Shown: positions 1 to 9,906, counted from the stretch's first letter. The stretch: DNA of 48,975 nt from Sphingomonas sp. LaA6.9 (GCF_022601895.1 NZ_JAKVIO010000033.1:1-48975), one strand, 5' to 3'. Numbers and translations are program-made. The notes: generated by a model from the sequence alone, not told the origin.

Positions 1-163
1 AGCGTGATCAGCCCGGCCTGGCCGGAGATCGCCGTGACCGTCCCTGCGGACCTACACCATGGCGTGGGACACGATCCAGGCCTGCCGGTCATATAGAATC
101 GAAGCTGCAAACGGCGGCCGCCGTTAGCCGAACTGGCAAGAGGGGTTCGGTGTCTGATCTTCG
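1..163. other. no convincing gene at left edge
   Basis: Short reading frames cross the left edge on both strands (for example a plus-strand tail ending in TAG near base 96). None has an RBS, a recognisable product or enough length to judge. I see no RNA gene or terminator here. Confidence 0.4.
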
Positions 164-565
164 CTAGCGGCGGAACCTGATGCTAGCCGCTATGCCGATG
201 ACCGTCCGGCCCGACGTTCCGCCGAACCTGTCCCGCGGTTCGCGGAAATGCGAGATTCCGGGTTTCAGGGTGACGCCTTCCGATAAGGGGATTCTATAAT
301 ATAGCTCGGCACTCTTGCGTATCATCTCTGGCCGAAGTGCCCGGACAGGGTCTTGCCGCGTGGTTTCGAATTGCCAGGGCGAAGGGCTGGGCTGTTCGAC
401 TAACTCAAAAGCGAACGGCGCAAGCGGGCTCTTCCTGACCGGCGATGCGGTTTCGGTCGGTGAGAGCGAAGGGGGACCAGCACGTGCGACGTATAGCGGG
501 TTCACGGCCATCAGGATCGCTCCCATGGCCAACCCAATCACAATTCGGGCTAAAGGCCTATACAT
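164..565 (-). CDS. hypothetical secreted or outer-membrane protein
   Basis: This encodes 133 residues. The N-terminus looks like a signal sequence: a basic MYRPLAR start, a hydrophobic stretch at about residues 8-22, and an AxA-like site before GPPSLSP. The middle is proline-rich and low in complexity. The C-terminal third (residues 88-133) has alternating hydrophobic and polar residues (AELYYRIPLSEGVTLKPG) and ends in aromatic/basic residues, as an outer-membrane beta-strand pair might. I do not recognise a family. It stands alone, and the start at 565 is the only ATG that keeps the signal sequence. Its upstream DNA is unusually AT-rich, so it may have been acquired horizontally. Confidence 0.5.
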   Translation of the reverse strand: MYRPLARIVIGLAMGAILMAVNPLYVARAGPPSLSPTETASPVRKSPLAPFAFELVEQPSPSPWQFETTRQDPVRALRPEMIRKSAELYYRIPLSEGVTLKPGISHFREPRDRFGGTSGRTVIGIAASIRFRR

Positions 566-919
566 AATTTAATAACGGCCACTCCATCATGAAAGTTCCA
601 TTATTAACCATGCAATGAGAACGCCTAAAACTTCGAGTGTTTATTTTCCATTTTGTACCACAATGTTGACATAAGAATTTGTCGACCGACGTTCTAATAC
701 GCATCGCCTTTTGAAAGGCCTTGGATCATTTTGCATTTTTTGGCGCCAGCGTCCGTTACATCTACTTTCCGTCGAAAGCGGACTGTCGTTCCATCATGGT
801 CAATGCGCGCGTTGCGACGCAATACAGTCCATGCGCCCGGCCCTTGCAGGATTGCTTCGTCGCTGCGCCGCTCGCTATGACCGCTGACGGTACCCCGAAC
901 GCACCTGCCGCCTATCCGA
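566..919. other. AT-rich intergenic region upstream of the hypothetical gene
   Basis: About 350 bp without a convincing gene. The stretch 566-720 is far richer in A and T than the surrounding DNA. It holds TTGACA (666-671) and TAATAC (695-700), but the 23 bp gap is too wide for one sigma-70 promoter. An 81-residue open frame starting with TTG at 721 has no RBS and an unlikely composition, and its end overlaps the OPT transporter gene, so I do not call it. Confidence 0.4.
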
Positions 920-2863
920 TCAGATCCCCGCGGATCGCCGGGCGTTGCGGTAGAGCAGCGCGATGATTCCCGTGAACATCACCAGCCCGATCGGTAGCGC
1001 GGCGCCCCTAAAGCCCTCGCCGACGATCGCGAGCGGCGCGTCGCTGTTGGTGCTCCAGACAAGGCCCGCAAAGGCGACGCCGAACAGGCTTTCGCCCACG
1101 ATTAGCCCCGTCGCCATCAGCACGCCCAGACGCCTGGCGAATTCGGGATCGGCGGAGCGTTCGGCGCGGCGTTCGTAGAAATAGCCGAGCACCGCACCGA
1201 CAGGGATGAGCAAGGTCAGCGCCATCGGCAGGTAGATGCCCATGCCAACCCCCAGGGGCGGGAGCCGCATCTTGCCCGCTTTGCCCAGCGCCTCGTCGAT
1301 CGCGATCACGACGACGCCAATCGTGGCGCCGAAGCCGATCAGGCTCCAGTCGAGATCGCCGCCGAGCACGCCCTTGGCGAGCGCCGAGATCAGCGCGGCC
1401 TGCGGCGCCGCCAGCGCATTCGCGCCCGCACCCGGGGCGCCCTGGAAGCCGAAGGCGCCGTTGAGCAGGCTCAGCACGGGCGGGATCACGAGCGAGCCGA
1501 AGATCACGCCGAGGACGAGCGCGAACTGCTGCTTCCACGGCGTCGCGCCGACGAGCTGGCCGGTCTTCAGGTCCTGGAGATTGTCGTTGGAGATGGTCGC
1601 GATCGAAAAGACGATCGCGGTCGTGAACAGCGCATAGGCGACGAGCGCCTGCGCGCGATCGGGATCGTCGTCATGGCCGTAGAGTATGGCGAGCAGCAGA
1701 GCCGCGCCAAGAACGGCAAGGATGCCGACGCCCGAAACCGGGCTGTTCGACGCTCCGATCAACCCCGCCATATAGCCGCAGACCGACGCGATCACGACGC
1801 CGATGAAGAGGATATAGACGAGCGTGCCCGCGATGATCGGCGCGGCGTGCTCGGCGATCGGCCCGCCTGCCGAGAACTGCCAGAGCAGGAAGGCGATCGG
1901 GAGGAGCGAGGCGAGGATCGTGCCGCCGACGATGCCGATCGGGAGATCGCGCTGCGTCAGCTCGAGCTCCTCTCCGTCCTTGCGTGCGCGCGCCGCCGCC
2001 ATCGCACTGCGGATGCCGCTGATGATCGGTCCCATGATCTTGAGCAGCGTCCAGATCGCGGCCACGCCGATCGTGCCCGCACCGATGAAGCGCACCTCAC
2101 TGCGGAAGGTGGTGTCGACGACATCGGACACCGCGCCCGAAACGCCGTGCATCGCGGTCATCACGGGGACGAGCCCGCCCCAGCTCAGCAGCATGCCGAA
2201 CAGCATCGCCGCGCCCACCGACAGACCGACAAGGTGGCCGACGCCGATCAGTGCCATCGAGAGGCTGGTCGAGACGCTGGTCGCGCCCGCGCCGACGCGG
2301 AAATAGGCAGCGGCCTCGGCGGCGGCGAGCTTGGTCGCGGCGAGGATCGCGAAGCCAGCCGCAGCGAGCGAACTCAGAACGATCGCGCGGAGACCCTTGG
2401 CATTCTCCTCGGCCCCGCCTTCGGACGCGGCGCCGACCTTGAGCACCTCCGCGGCGGCAACGCCTTCGGGATAGGGCAGGTCCGATCCCGTCACGAGCGC
2501 GCGCCTGAGCGGGACCGAATACATCACGCCAAGGATGCCGCCGATCGCGCAGACCGCGGTCGTCGTCCAATAGGGGAAGCCCTGCCACCAGCCGATCATG
2601 ACGAGCCCCGGAAGCACGAAAATGATCGCCGCCAGCGTGCCCGCCGCCGAGGCAATGGTCTGGACGATGTTGTTTTCGAGAATGTTGGCGTTCGAAAAGA
2701 AGCGCAGGATCGCCATCGAGATGACCGCGGCGGGGATCGAGGTGGCGAAGGTGAGGCCAACCTTCAGCCCGAGATAGACATTGGCCGCGGTGAAAACGAG
2801 CGTGATCAGGCCGCCAAGCACGATGCCACGCAGCGTCAGTTCGGGGAGTCGGATGGTTTGCAT
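920..2863 (-). CDS. OPT family oligopeptide transporter
   Basis: This 647-residue polytopic inner-membrane protein belongs to the oligopeptide transporter (OPT/YSL) family. Members import small peptides or metal chelates with protons. The whole length is alternating hydrophobic helices. The N-terminal LRGIVLGGLITLVFTAANVY followed by LGLKVGLTFATSIPAAVIS is the usual OPT opening, and PYPEGVAAAEVLK near residue 130 matches the conserved PxPE-type motif. Length is normal for bacterial members. The start at 2863 leaves a short N-tail before helix 1. It is transcribed alone, downstream of a secreted protein on the same strand. The substrate cannot be told from the sequence. Confidence 0.93.
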   Translation of the reverse strand: MQTIRLPELTLRGIVLGGLITLVFTAANVYLGLKVGLTFATSIPAAVISMAILRFFSNANILENNIVQTIASAAGTLAAIIFVLPGLVMIGWWQGFPYWTTTAVCAIGGILGVMYSVPLRRALVTGSDLPYPEGVAAAEVLKVGAASEGGAEENAKGLRAIVLSSLAAAGFAILAATKLAAAEAAAYFRVGAGATSVSTSLSMALIGVGHLVGLSVGAAMLFGMLLSWGGLVPVMTAMHGVSGAVSDVVDTTFRSEVRFIGAGTIGVAAIWTLLKIMGPIISGIRSAMAAARARKDGEELELTQRDLPIGIVGGTILASLLPIAFLLWQFSAGGPIAEHAAPIIAGTLVYILFIGVVIASVCGYMAGLIGASNSPVSGVGILAVLGAALLLAILYGHDDDPDRAQALVAYALFTTAIVFSIATISNDNLQDLKTGQLVGATPWKQQFALVLGVIFGSLVIPPVLSLLNGAFGFQGAPGAGANALAAPQAALISALAKGVLGGDLDWSLIGFGATIGVVVIAIDEALGKAGKMRLPPLGVGMGIYLPMALTLLIPVGAVLGYFYERRAERSADPEFARRLGVLMATGLIVGESLFGVAFAGLVWSTNSDAPLAIVGEGFRGAALPIGLVMFTGIIALLYRNARRSAGI

Positions 2864-2920
2864 CAGGGGGTCCTAAGCGCGGACACGCACACTGTCATGC
2901 CCGGAGATAAGAGAAGGGGT

Positions 2921-3562
2921 TCAAGGCCGGGTGCGGCGGAAGCGGATCGTTCGGCCATGACGTTCGAACACGAGCGCACCGTCCTCGATCGCAAAGGCCT
3001 CGCGTTGGAAATCAGCCCTGCCTAGGTCGTTGGGTTCGAAGCGAAATAGCAGATCATGCCCGGTGTCGGGCGAGAGGGCGTGCGGCCGATAGGGAATTTC
3101 ATATACCGGCAGATCGGGAACGACCGAGGTAACGACTGCACCGGGCTCGACGAGAAGCGAGCCATCCTCGTCGACATCGACATATTGCGGTCGGTCGGCA
3201 CCCGCGATCGTCACAATCAGCGTCAACGGAAAACCACCCAGCGCATCGGGATCGGTGAGACGCGCCGAAAGCCGGCCGCGCGGTGCGGGCGTGTCGCTGA
3301 CGAGCGCGAAACGCGGCGGGACGACCCTGGGCTCGCTCGTCAGATAGAGCGTTCCCTGTTCGACCGCCCATTGCCCCTCGGCCTGCTCGTCGAGCGCGCC
3401 ATAGCTCAATCCATAGCGAAAGCGGCCATCGGGGCTCAGTTCAAGACCGGCAGCCATTTCCATCTGCCCGCCGTCATAGCGCCCCGCGATCGAGGCGGGA
3501 TTTTCCGCATGCGCCAGGCCGGACGCCGACATGAGCGCGATCGTGAGCAGCGCGATACGCAT
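2921..3562 (-). CDS. hypothetical secreted protein
   Basis: This encodes 213 residues. The signal peptide is clear: [19 protein letters not shown], with AHA-E as a normal signal peptidase I site. The mature part is rich in beta-strand-like segments (SIAGRYDGGQMEMAAGLEL, LSPDGRFRYGLSYGALDEQA) that resemble lipocalin-like or META-type barrels, though I cannot name the family. Its ATG shares one base with the stop of the upstream HerA-like ATPase (TGATG), so the two are translationally coupled and probably co-transcribed. A periplasmic job is inferred from the signal only. Confidence 0.75.
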   Translation of the reverse strand: MRIALLTIALMSASGLAHAENPASIAGRYDGGQMEMAAGLELSPDGRFRYGLSYGALDEQAEGQWAVEQGTLYLTSEPRVVPPRFALVSDTPAPRGRLSARLTDPDALGGFPLTLIVTIAGADRPQYVDVDEDGSLLVEPGAVVTSVVPDLPVYEIPYRPHALSPDTGHDLLFRFEPNDLGRADFQREAFAIEDGALVFERHGRTIRFRRTRP

Positions 3563-5181
3563 CAGCGCCCCTTGAACAAGCCGCCGAGCAGGCCGCGCAG
3601 CAATTGGCCGCCCAGATTGCCGGCCACCTTTCGGCCTATGGATGTCGCCGCCGACCGCGCGGCGGATTCGACTATCTTCTCGGCAAAGCTGGGCTTGGCG
3701 GCTTCGCGCGCCTGCCGCGCAGCTTCGCGTTCGGCGGCAACGCGCTGGCGTTCGGTTTCCTTGGCCTGCCGGGCGGCCTCGCGCTCAGCGGCCATGCGCG
3801 CCTTTTCGTCTTCCCTGGCCTTGGTGGCGTCGAGTTTGGCCTGTTCGGCAGCCGCCTTGGCCTCTGTCGCGGCGGCCGCGGCCTCGGCCGCCTTCGCACC
3901 GAGCAGTTCCTCGGCGGATTCGCGGTCGATCAGCGTATCGTATTTGTTGCCGATGGCGTCGGTTTCCCTGATCACGCCGCGCTCGATCGGGGTGACCGGT
4001 CCGACGCGCGAGCAGACGGGCTTGATCAGCGTGCGCTGTACGGGAGAGGGCGCGCCATCGGCCTGGAGCAGCGAAACCAGCGCCTCACCCACCTTCAGCT
4101 CGGTGATCGCTGTGACGACGTTGACATCGGGGTTCGCGCGGAAGGTTTCTGCCGCCGACCTGATCGCCTTCTCGTCGCGCGGGGTGAAGGCGCGCAGCGC
4201 GTGCTGGACACGGTTGCCGAGCTGACCCGCGACTCCGTCGGGAATGTCGATCGGATTCTGCGTGATGAAATAGACGCCGATGCCCTTCGAACGGATCAGC
4301 CGCACGACCTGTTCGACCTTCTCGACCAGCGCTTTGGGCGCCTCGTCAAAAAGCAGATGCGCCTCGTCGAAGAAGAAGACGAGCCGCGGCTTGTCGGGAT
4401 CGCCGATCTCGGGAAGCGTCTCGAACAGCTCGGAGAGAAGCCAGAGCAGGAAGGTCGAATAGAGCTTGGGGCTGGCCATCAGCTTGTCGGCGGCGAGGAT
4501 GTTGACGACACCCCTGCCCTGATCGTCGGTCTTGAAAAAATCGTCGATATCGAGCGCGGGTTCGCCGAAGAACCTGTCGCCGCCCTGCGAACGGAGCTGG
4601 AGCAGCGAGCGCTGGATCGTGCCGATGCTCGCCTTCGATACATTGCCATAGGTGGTCGTGAGTTCGTCGGCGCGCTCGGCGCAGTGCGCGAGCATCGCCT
4701 GAAGGTCGTCGAGGTCGAGCAGCAGCAGCCCGTCCTTGTCCGCGACATGGAAAGCGATGGTCAGCACGCCCTCCTGCACCTCATTGAGGTCCATCAGCCG
4801 CGAGAGCAGCAGCGGCCCCATTTCGGAAATGGTGGTGCGGATCGGGTGGCCCTGTTCGCCGAACAGATCCCAGAACTGGACAGGGTTGTCCTTGTACTGC
4901 CAGTCGGTGTCGCCGATCTCGGCGGCGCGCGCAGCAAAGGGTTCGTGCACCTTGGCGGTTGGCGATCCCGCCATCGCCATGCCCGAAAGGTCGCCCTTCA
5001 CATCGGCGACGAAGACCGGGACGCCGGCGCGCGAAAAGCCCTCGGCGATGCCCTGCAGGGTGACGGTCTTGCCCGTGCCGGTCGCGCCCGCGATCAGCCC
5101 GTGACGGTTGGCGCGCCTGAAATTGAGGATCTGGCGCTCACCGCCGCCGGCCCCGATGAAGATTCCCGTCTCGTCAGCCAT
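3562..5181 (-). CDS. HerA-like ATPase (DUF853 / YjgR family)
   Basis: This encodes 539 residues. [14 protein letters not shown] is the Walker A motif near residue 40 and [13 protein letters not shown] is Walker B near residue 270, both typical of the HerA/FtsK-like DUF853 (YjgR) family. The N-terminal [20 protein letters not shown] also fits. Residues about 430-510 form a charged Ala/Glu/Lys/Arg-rich coiled coil (repeated [10 protein letters not shown]-type blocks), and the C-terminus is glycine/leucine-rich ([17 protein letters not shown]). I chose the ATG at 5181 because GGAGG lies 6 nt before it; the longer frame adds an implausible 21 residues. The physiological role of YjgR-type proteins is not established. 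Confidence 0.9.
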   Translation of the reverse strand: MADETGIFIGAGGGERQILNFRRANRHGLIAGATGTGKTVTLQGIAEGFSRAGVPVFVADVKGDLSGMAMAGSPTAKVHEPFAARAAEIGDTDWQYKDNPVQFWDLFGEQGHPIRTTISEMGPLLLSRLMDLNEVQEGVLTIAFHVADKDGLLLLDLDDLQAMLAHCAERADELTTTYGNVSKASIGTIQRSLLQLRSQGGDRFFGEPALDIDDFFKTDDQGRGVVNILAADKLMASPKLYSTFLLWLLSELFETLPEIGDPDKPRLVFFFDEAHLLFDEAPKALVEKVEQVVRLIRSKGIGVYFITQNPIDIPDGVAGQLGNRVQHALRAFTPRDEKAIRSAAETFRANPDVNVVTAITELKVGEALVSLLQADGAPSPVQRTLIKPVCSRVGPVTPIERGVIRETDAIGNKYDTLIDRESAEELLGAKAAEAAAAATEAKAAAEQAKLDATKAREDEKARMAAEREAARQAKETERQRVAAEREAARQAREAAKPSFAEKIVESAARSAATSIGRKVAGNLGGQLLRGLLGGLFKGR

Positions 5182-5191
5182 GCAGCGCCTC

Positions 5192-5225
5192 CATATGCCC
5201 TGCCCTCTTAGCGGCAGGGCATATG
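5192..5225. repeat. 13-bp perfect inverted repeat in the DUF853 leader
   Basis: CATATGCCCTGCC (5192-5204) and GGCAGGGCATATG (5213-5225) are exact complements around an 8-base loop. On the minus strand the hairpin sits between the degP-like stop and the RBS of the HerA-like gene, ending just before its GGAGG. No T-run follows in the minus direction. It could be an mRNA-stabilising or attenuating hairpin, or a rho-dependent stop after the protease gene. Confidence 0.7.
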
Positions 5226-5260
5226 GGACGACAAGCGCCGACAATCGGGCGCTTTTCGCG

Positions 5261-6799
5261 TCAGCGCGTCTTGAGCTTCACGCCCACATAACGCGCCGCA
5301 CCATTGCCGCGCTGGACGAGCAACAGCACCGGGCGATTGGCCGTCTGCGACGCACGCACCTGGGCGTTGAGCTCATCGGGCGTGGTCGTCGGGCGCTGGT
5401 TGGCCGACAGGATCAGGTCACCGCGCTGGATGCCCGAGTTGGCCGCATCGCTCGACGGATCGACCGCACCGACGACGACGCCGCGCACATTGGGTGCGAA
5501 GCCGAGTTGGCGCTGGATCTGCGGGGTCAGCGCCATCACTGCGATACCGAGCGAATCGCGCGTCGCCTGTTCGCCGGTATTGCTGTCGGGCTCGGTGACG
5601 GTATCGCCATTGGGGTCAGCGAATCCGGCGAGCTGCTCTTCTGGCGGACGCTGGCCAACGGTCGCGGTCACCGTCATGCGCTTGCCATTGCGATAGATCT
5701 CGATCGGCACGCGGGCGCCCGGCTTCTGATTGGCGACGAGATAGGAGAGCGTGTTGTCAGGGGTGACCGCGGTGTCCCCGACCTTGGTGACGACATCTCC
5801 CTGCTGGATGCCCGCCTTGGCGGCGCCTTCGCCGGGTTCGACGCGTGCGATCAGTTCGCCGACATTCTTGGGCAGCCCTAGCGACTGCGCGATGGCTTCG
5901 TCGATGGGCTGGAGGCCGACGCCGAGATAGCCGCGCTGGACGCGCGCGCCGGTCTTGAGCGTTTCGATGATTGGCCTGGCCTGTTCGGCGGGGATCGCGA
6001 AGCCGATGCCGACATTGCCCCCCGTCGGCGAGAAGATCGCCGAGTTGATGCCGATGACGTTGCCGTTCAAATCGAACATCGGGCCGCCGGAATTGCCGAA
6101 ATTGATCGCGGCGTCGGTCTGGATGTAGCGGTCATAGGCGCCGCCCTGCCCGGTGTTGCGGTGGATCGACGAGACGATGCCCGCCGTGACCGTGCCGCCA
6201 AGGCCGAAGGGATTGCCGATCGCGACAATCCAGTCGCCCACGCGCGTCTGCGTCGAATCGCCGAATTTCACGAAGGGCAGATTGGTCGCGTTGATCTTGA
6301 GCAGGGCAAGGTCCGACGCCGCGTCGCGGCCGATCAACTTGGCCTCATATTCCTTGCGATCGGGCAGCGTCACGGTGATCGATTCGACCACCGCACTGCG
6401 ATTGCCCGGCGCGACGACGTGGTTGTTGGTGACGATATAGCCGTCAGCCGAGATGATGAATCCCGAGCCAAGCGACTGCGCCTCGCGCGTGACAGGACGA
6501 CCATTGTTGTTGCCCCCGCCAAACTGGCCAAAAAAGTCCTGGAAGGGCGTGCCCGCGAAGGGGTTCTGGTTCTGGACCTGGACGGTCTGCTTGGTCGAGA
6601 TGTTGACCACCGCGGGGGCAAGCCGCGCGGTGAGGTCGGCGAAGCTCATCGGCGCACCTGGCCGCGGCGCCGCCGCAAGCATCGCGCGTTCGTCGTTCTG
6701 GGCGGTCTGGGCACCCACTGGCGTGTTCGTGCCCATCGTGATCGCCGCCCCGCCGACGAGCAGGGCGGTGGTGATGGCATAGGCGTAGCGCACGTTCAT
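5261..6799 (-). CDS. degP: DegP/HtrA (Do) family periplasmic serine protease
   Basis: This encodes 512 residues. A signal-anchor (about residues 5-22) is followed by a trypsin-like domain with His127 in TNNHVV, Asp163 in ASDLALLK and Ser237 in GNSGGP. Two PDZ domains follow (from about residue 285 with [11 protein letters not shown], and about 410-505 with [11 protein letters not shown]). A Gly/Asn-rich LA-like loop lies at about residues 80-105. The ATG at 6799 has GGAGG 7 nt upstream; the longer frame is not needed. It lies downstream of hflKC on the same strand, a common alphaproteobacterial arrangement. It degrades and chaperones misfolded envelope proteins. DegP is the family call; DegQ/MucD-type naming is possible. 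Confidence 0.95.
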   Translation of the reverse strand: MNVRYAYAITTALLVGGAAITMGTNTPVGAQTAQNDERAMLAAAPRPGAPMSFADLTARLAPAVVNISTKQTVQVQNQNPFAGTPFQDFFGQFGGGNNNGRPVTREAQSLGSGFIISADGYIVTNNHVVAPGNRSAVVESITVTLPDRKEYEAKLIGRDAASDLALLKINATNLPFVKFGDSTQTRVGDWIVAIGNPFGLGGTVTAGIVSSIHRNTGQGGAYDRYIQTDAAINFGNSGGPMFDLNGNVIGINSAIFSPTGGNVGIGFAIPAEQARPIIETLKTGARVQRGYLGVGLQPIDEAIAQSLGLPKNVGELIARVEPGEGAAKAGIQQGDVVTKVGDTAVTPDNTLSYLVANQKPGARVPIEIYRNGKRMTVTATVGQRPPEEQLAGFADPNGDTVTEPDSNTGEQATRDSLGIAVMALTPQIQRQLGFAPNVRGVVVGAVDPSSDAANSGIQRGDLILSANQRPTTTPDELNAQVRASQTANRPVLLLVQRGNGAARYVGVKLKTR

Positions 6800-6900
6800 A
6801 ATCCTCCGGTCTTCCTTCCAATTGGCGCGATTTCCCAGTCTCGCGCGGTTTCCCGCGACGCTGGCGCGCGATAGCTTAACGCAGATTGAATGGGCGACGT

Positions 6901-7767
6901 TCAACGACGACCCTGGAACTCCTTGAGATAGGTATTGTCAGGCGAAAGGATGATCGACGACGAGCCTTCAGGCGACGAACCATCGGTCCCGAAGGTCCGT
7001 TCATAGGACTGCATCGCACGATAGAAGTCGTAGAAATCGGCATCCTTGCCAAAGGCTGCGGCATAGGTCTTGGCGGCGTCCGCGTCCGCCTGCGCACGAA
7101 GAATCTGTGCCTGCTTCAGCCCCTGCGCCTGGATCGTGAGCGCTTCCTGACGCCGCGCAGTGCGCATCCGCTCGAGCGCGCTTTCGAGCGGCGCACCGCT
7201 GGGCAGATCGGCGCGCTTGATGCGCACATCGACGATCTCCGCACCATATTGGCGCGCGACCCGGTTGAGACCCGCCTGGATATTGTCCATCACCTGGCCG
7301 CGCTCGGCGCTCAGCAGCGTGGCGAAGGGTCGCTTGCCCAGTTCGTTGCGCAGCGCCGAACCCAAGATCGGGCGCAGTGCGGAAGCGACATTCTCGCTGT
7401 TCTTGGCGGTGATCACCATCCGCAGCGGATCAACGATGCGGAAGCGTGCAAAAGCATCGACCTGAAGCCTTGCCTGATCGGTCGACAGCACCTGCTGGCG
7501 CTCCATCGGGACCGAAAGGATCCGTTTATCGATCCAGGTGATGTTCTCGACAAAGGGAATCTGCCAGATCAGACCCGCGCCATCCGCGCCGAAGCCTTCC
7601 TTCGAATCATAGCGATTCACGATGCGCACCGGCTCGCCGAAGCGCAGCACGACACCCTGTTTGGTCTCGGGCACGATCGAGAAGGTGCTGGTGATCAGAA
7701 TCAGCAAGGCGATTGCGATCAACGCGGTCTGGACGGGATAGCGGCCGATACGATCGATCAGGTTCAT
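6901..7767 (-). CDS. hflC: HflC, protease modulator
   Basis: This 288-residue SPFH/band-7 protein has one N-terminal membrane helix (about residues 12-28, TALIAIALLILITSTFSIV). The band-7 core starts at KQGVVLRFGEPVRI. The C-terminal part is the coiled-coil RMRTARRQEALTIQAQ. HflC with HflK forms a large inner-membrane cage around FtsH and modulates its proteolysis. The ATG at 7767 overlaps the stop of hflK by 4 nt (ATGA), so the pair is coupled. The degP-like gene follows about 100 bp downstream on the same strand. Confidence 0.96.
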   Translation of the reverse strand: MNLIDRIGRYPVQTALIAIALLILITSTFSIVPETKQGVVLRFGEPVRIVNRYDSKEGFGADGAGLIWQIPFVENITWIDKRILSVPMERQQVLSTDQARLQVDAFARFRIVDPLRMVITAKNSENVASALRPILGSALRNELGKRPFATLLSAERGQVMDNIQAGLNRVARQYGAEIVDVRIKRADLPSGAPLESALERMRTARRQEALTIQAQGLKQAQILRAQADADAAKTYAAAFGKDADFYDFYRAMQSYERTFGTDGSSPEGSSSIILSPDNTYLKEFQGRR

Positions 7768-8867
7768 TGCCCCGCCTCCACCGTGGTGCGGGCGCGCTTC
7801 TTGATTTCGGGAAGCGGCAGATAGGGCGTAACCCCAGGCGCCTCGATCACGGTCTTGTCCACCTTGGCGAGAACCTTTTCCATCGTTTCGTAATACATGC
7901 GGCGCCGCGTCACTTCGGGGGCAAGCCGATATTGCTCATAGACCTTGTCGAAGGCCGCGGCCTCACCCTGCGCTCTCGCGGTCACCTGCTGCGCATAGGC
8001 GCGCGCGCCGTTGAGGTTGGATTCGACCTGCTGCTGCGCGGCCGCCACTTCCTTGAAGGCGTCGTTGACCGCGCTCGGCGGATCGGCCTGATTGATCGCG
8101 ATACCCTGAATCTGCACGCCCGCTTTGTAATCGTCGAGAATGCGTTGCATCGCCGCCGCAACCTGCTGCTCGATCTCGGTACGCCCGCGACCGATCGCGT
8201 CGTTCAGCGTGAAATTGGCAACGACCGCGCGCATCGCGCTTTCGGCAACTTCCTGGATCGTCGGCTCGGGTTCGGCGAGCTGGAAGAGATATTGCTCGGC
8301 AGCGCCCCGCTTGATGTTCCAGCGCACCGAATAGGCAAGGTCGATCAGGTTCTGATCGCCCGTCAGCACCAGATTGTCCTCGCCGCCGGCCTGACCGATC
8401 TGGATCGTCCGGATCGCCTGAATGTCGAGTTTTTCGACGCGCTCGATCGGCGCGGGCAACGAGAAGCCCACACCGGGCGCCAGCGTGCGCGAATATTTGC
8501 CGAACTGGGTAATCACACCCGCCTGTTCGGGGCCGATGCGATGAACGCTGGTCAGCGCGATCCATACCACGAAGAAGGCGAGGACGATCAGCGGCCATAC
8601 CGGTTTGCCGCCCGGACGCGAGAAGCCGCCACCACCGCCGAAAATCTCGCGCAGCCTGGCCACGATCTGATCCAGCGCCGAGGGCCCGGGCCCGCCGCGC
8701 GGTCCGCGTGGGCGTCCGCCGCCTGGCGGCCGGCTCCACGGGCTTGGCGGACGATCGCCGCCGCCCCCCGAACCGCCGCCCGAATCCTTGCCGCCGCCCC
8801 ACGGGCCGCCGCCACCTTCATTCAGCATCGCGTTCATCGACGCGAACCACCCCGATTTTTCGTTCAT
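7764..8867 (-). CDS. hflK: HflK, FtsH protease activity modulator
   Basis: About 367 residues. A Gly/Pro-rich cytoplasmic tail (residues about 10-60, runs such as GGGGPWGGGKDSGGGSGGGG) precedes one membrane helix (WPLIVLAFFVVWIALTSV). A band-7 domain follows (GPEQAGVITQFGKYSRTLAPG, AYSVRWNIK). The Gly-rich tail distinguishes HflK from HflC. The start is uncertain: ATGs at 8876 and 8867 and an upstream in-frame start at 8909 are all possible, and none has a strong RBS. I use 8867 because it begins the MNEKSGWF segment. It diverges from the Mrp-type ATPase gene, and both promoters must lie in about 70 bp. Confidence 0.93.
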   Translation of the reverse strand: MNEKSGWFASMNAMLNEGGGGPWGGGKDSGGGSGGGGDRPPSPWSRPPGGGRPRGPRGGPGPSALDQIVARLREIFGGGGGFSRPGGKPVWPLIVLAFFVVWIALTSVHRIGPEQAGVITQFGKYSRTLAPGVGFSLPAPIERVEKLDIQAIRTIQIGQAGGEDNLVLTGDQNLIDLAYSVRWNIKRGAAEQYLFQLAEPEPTIQEVAESAMRAVVANFTLNDAIGRGRTEIEQQVAAAMQRILDDYKAGVQIQGIAINQADPPSAVNDAFKEVAAAQQQVESNLNGARAYAQQVTARAQGEAAAFDKVYEQYRLAPEVTRRRMYYETMEKVLAKVDKTVIEAPGVTPYLPLPEIKKRARTTVEAGQ

Positions 8868-8937
8868 GCGGTCCATTATAAGAAGCGCTTTCCGGAAAAA
8901 CAGTGGCATTGCCGGAAACTCTGCCTATTTGGCGCAC

Positions 8938-9906
8938 ATGACCGATACCGACAGGCTTCTGGCCGCCATTACGCCCATTTCCGGAAAACGTACTGCCGCC
9001 CCGAGACTCGCCGAGGGGCGCGCGAGTCTGATCCTCGACGTGACCGGACTTTCCGGCGAAGAGCGGTTGCGCATGGAGGCCGATATCACGGCGGCGTTGC
9101 TTGCGCTTCCCGACGTCAACGAAGTCCGCATCGCGATGACCAGCGAGAAGAAGGATCGCCGGCTGATTGTCGTCGGCAGTGGCAAGGGCGGGGTCGGCAA
9201 GTCAACAGTGGCCGCAAATCTGGCGATTGCACTCAGCCATACCGGCATCAAGGTGGGGCTCATCGACGCCGATATCTATGGCCCCTCTCAGCCGCGGCTG
9301 ATGGCGACGGAAGGCGAACGCCCCCATGCCGAAGACCAGAAACTGATCCCCGTCGACAGTCGATATGGCATTCCGATGCTATCGCTCGGTCATCTGGTGA
9401 AACCCGGCCAGGCGATCGCCTGGCGCGGGCCGATGGCGGGCAATGCGCTCGGCCAGCTGATCGATGCGCAATGGGGTGATGCGGAGCTGCTGATCGCCGA
9501 CCTGCCGCCGGGTACGGGCGATGTCCAGCTCTCCATGATCCAGAAGCACAAGCCGTCTGGCGCGGTCATCGTCTCGACCCCGCAGGACCTTGCCCTCATC
9601 GACGCGACGCGTGCGATCGATCTGTTCAATCAGGCCAATGTGCCGATCATCGGGATCATCGAGAATATGGCGGGATATCAATGCCCCCATTGCGGTGAGG
9701 TCTCGGACCCCTTTGGCAGCGGCGGCGCCGAAGCGGCGGCGGGTTCGATGGGCCATCCCTTTCTCGGCCGCATTCCGCTCGATATCGCGATCCGCAAGGC
9801 ATCCGATGCGGGTACGCCCCCGGCCGCAGGTGACGCGCCGGAGGGCAAGGCGTTCCACCAAATCGCGGCGCGCCTGCGCGACTGGTTGAACCAACCCGTC
9901 AGCTGA
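8938..9906 (+). CDS. apbC: Mrp/NBP35 family Fe-S carrier P-loop ATPase
   Basis: This encodes 322 residues. A short N-terminal MIP18-like part (residues about 1-70) precedes a deviant Walker A, GKGGVGKS, near residue 82. DADIYGPSQPRL and IADLPPGTGDVQLS are the family signatures. CPHCGEVSDPFG near residues 248-251 is the CxxC that binds the bridging Fe-S cluster. The protein loads iron-sulfur clusters onto apo-enzymes in the cytoplasm. The ATG at 8938 starts MTDTDRLLAAI; the upstream open frame is proline-rich and runs antisense to hflK, so I exclude it. A CoA-binding protein gene follows after 31 bp, probably in the same operon. Confidence 0.95.
   Translation: MTDTDRLLAAITPISGKRTAAPRLAEGRASLILDVTGLSGEERLRMEADITAALLALPDVNEVRIAMTSEKKDRRLIVVGSGKGGVGKSTVAANLAIALSHTGIKVGLIDADIYGPSQPRLMATEGERPHAEDQKLIPVDSRYGIPMLSLGHLVKPGQAIAWRGPMAGNALGQLIDAQWGDAELLIADLPPGTGDVQLSMIQKHKPSGAVIVSTPQDLALIDATRAIDLFNQANVPIIGIIENMAGYQCPHCGEVSDPFGSGGAEAAAGSMGHPFLGRIPLDIAIRKASDAGTPPAAGDAPEGKAFHQIAARLRDWLNQPVS

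Noticed and set aside
721-966. 81-codon plus-strand frame before the OPT gene
   Set aside because: It starts with TTG, has no RBS and its end overlaps the transporter gene.
1673-3025. 450-codon plus-strand frame antisense to the OPT transporter
   Set aside because: It is Asp/Arg/Ala/His-rich, as antisense frames of GC-rich genes are, and the opposite strand has a clear OPT family gene.
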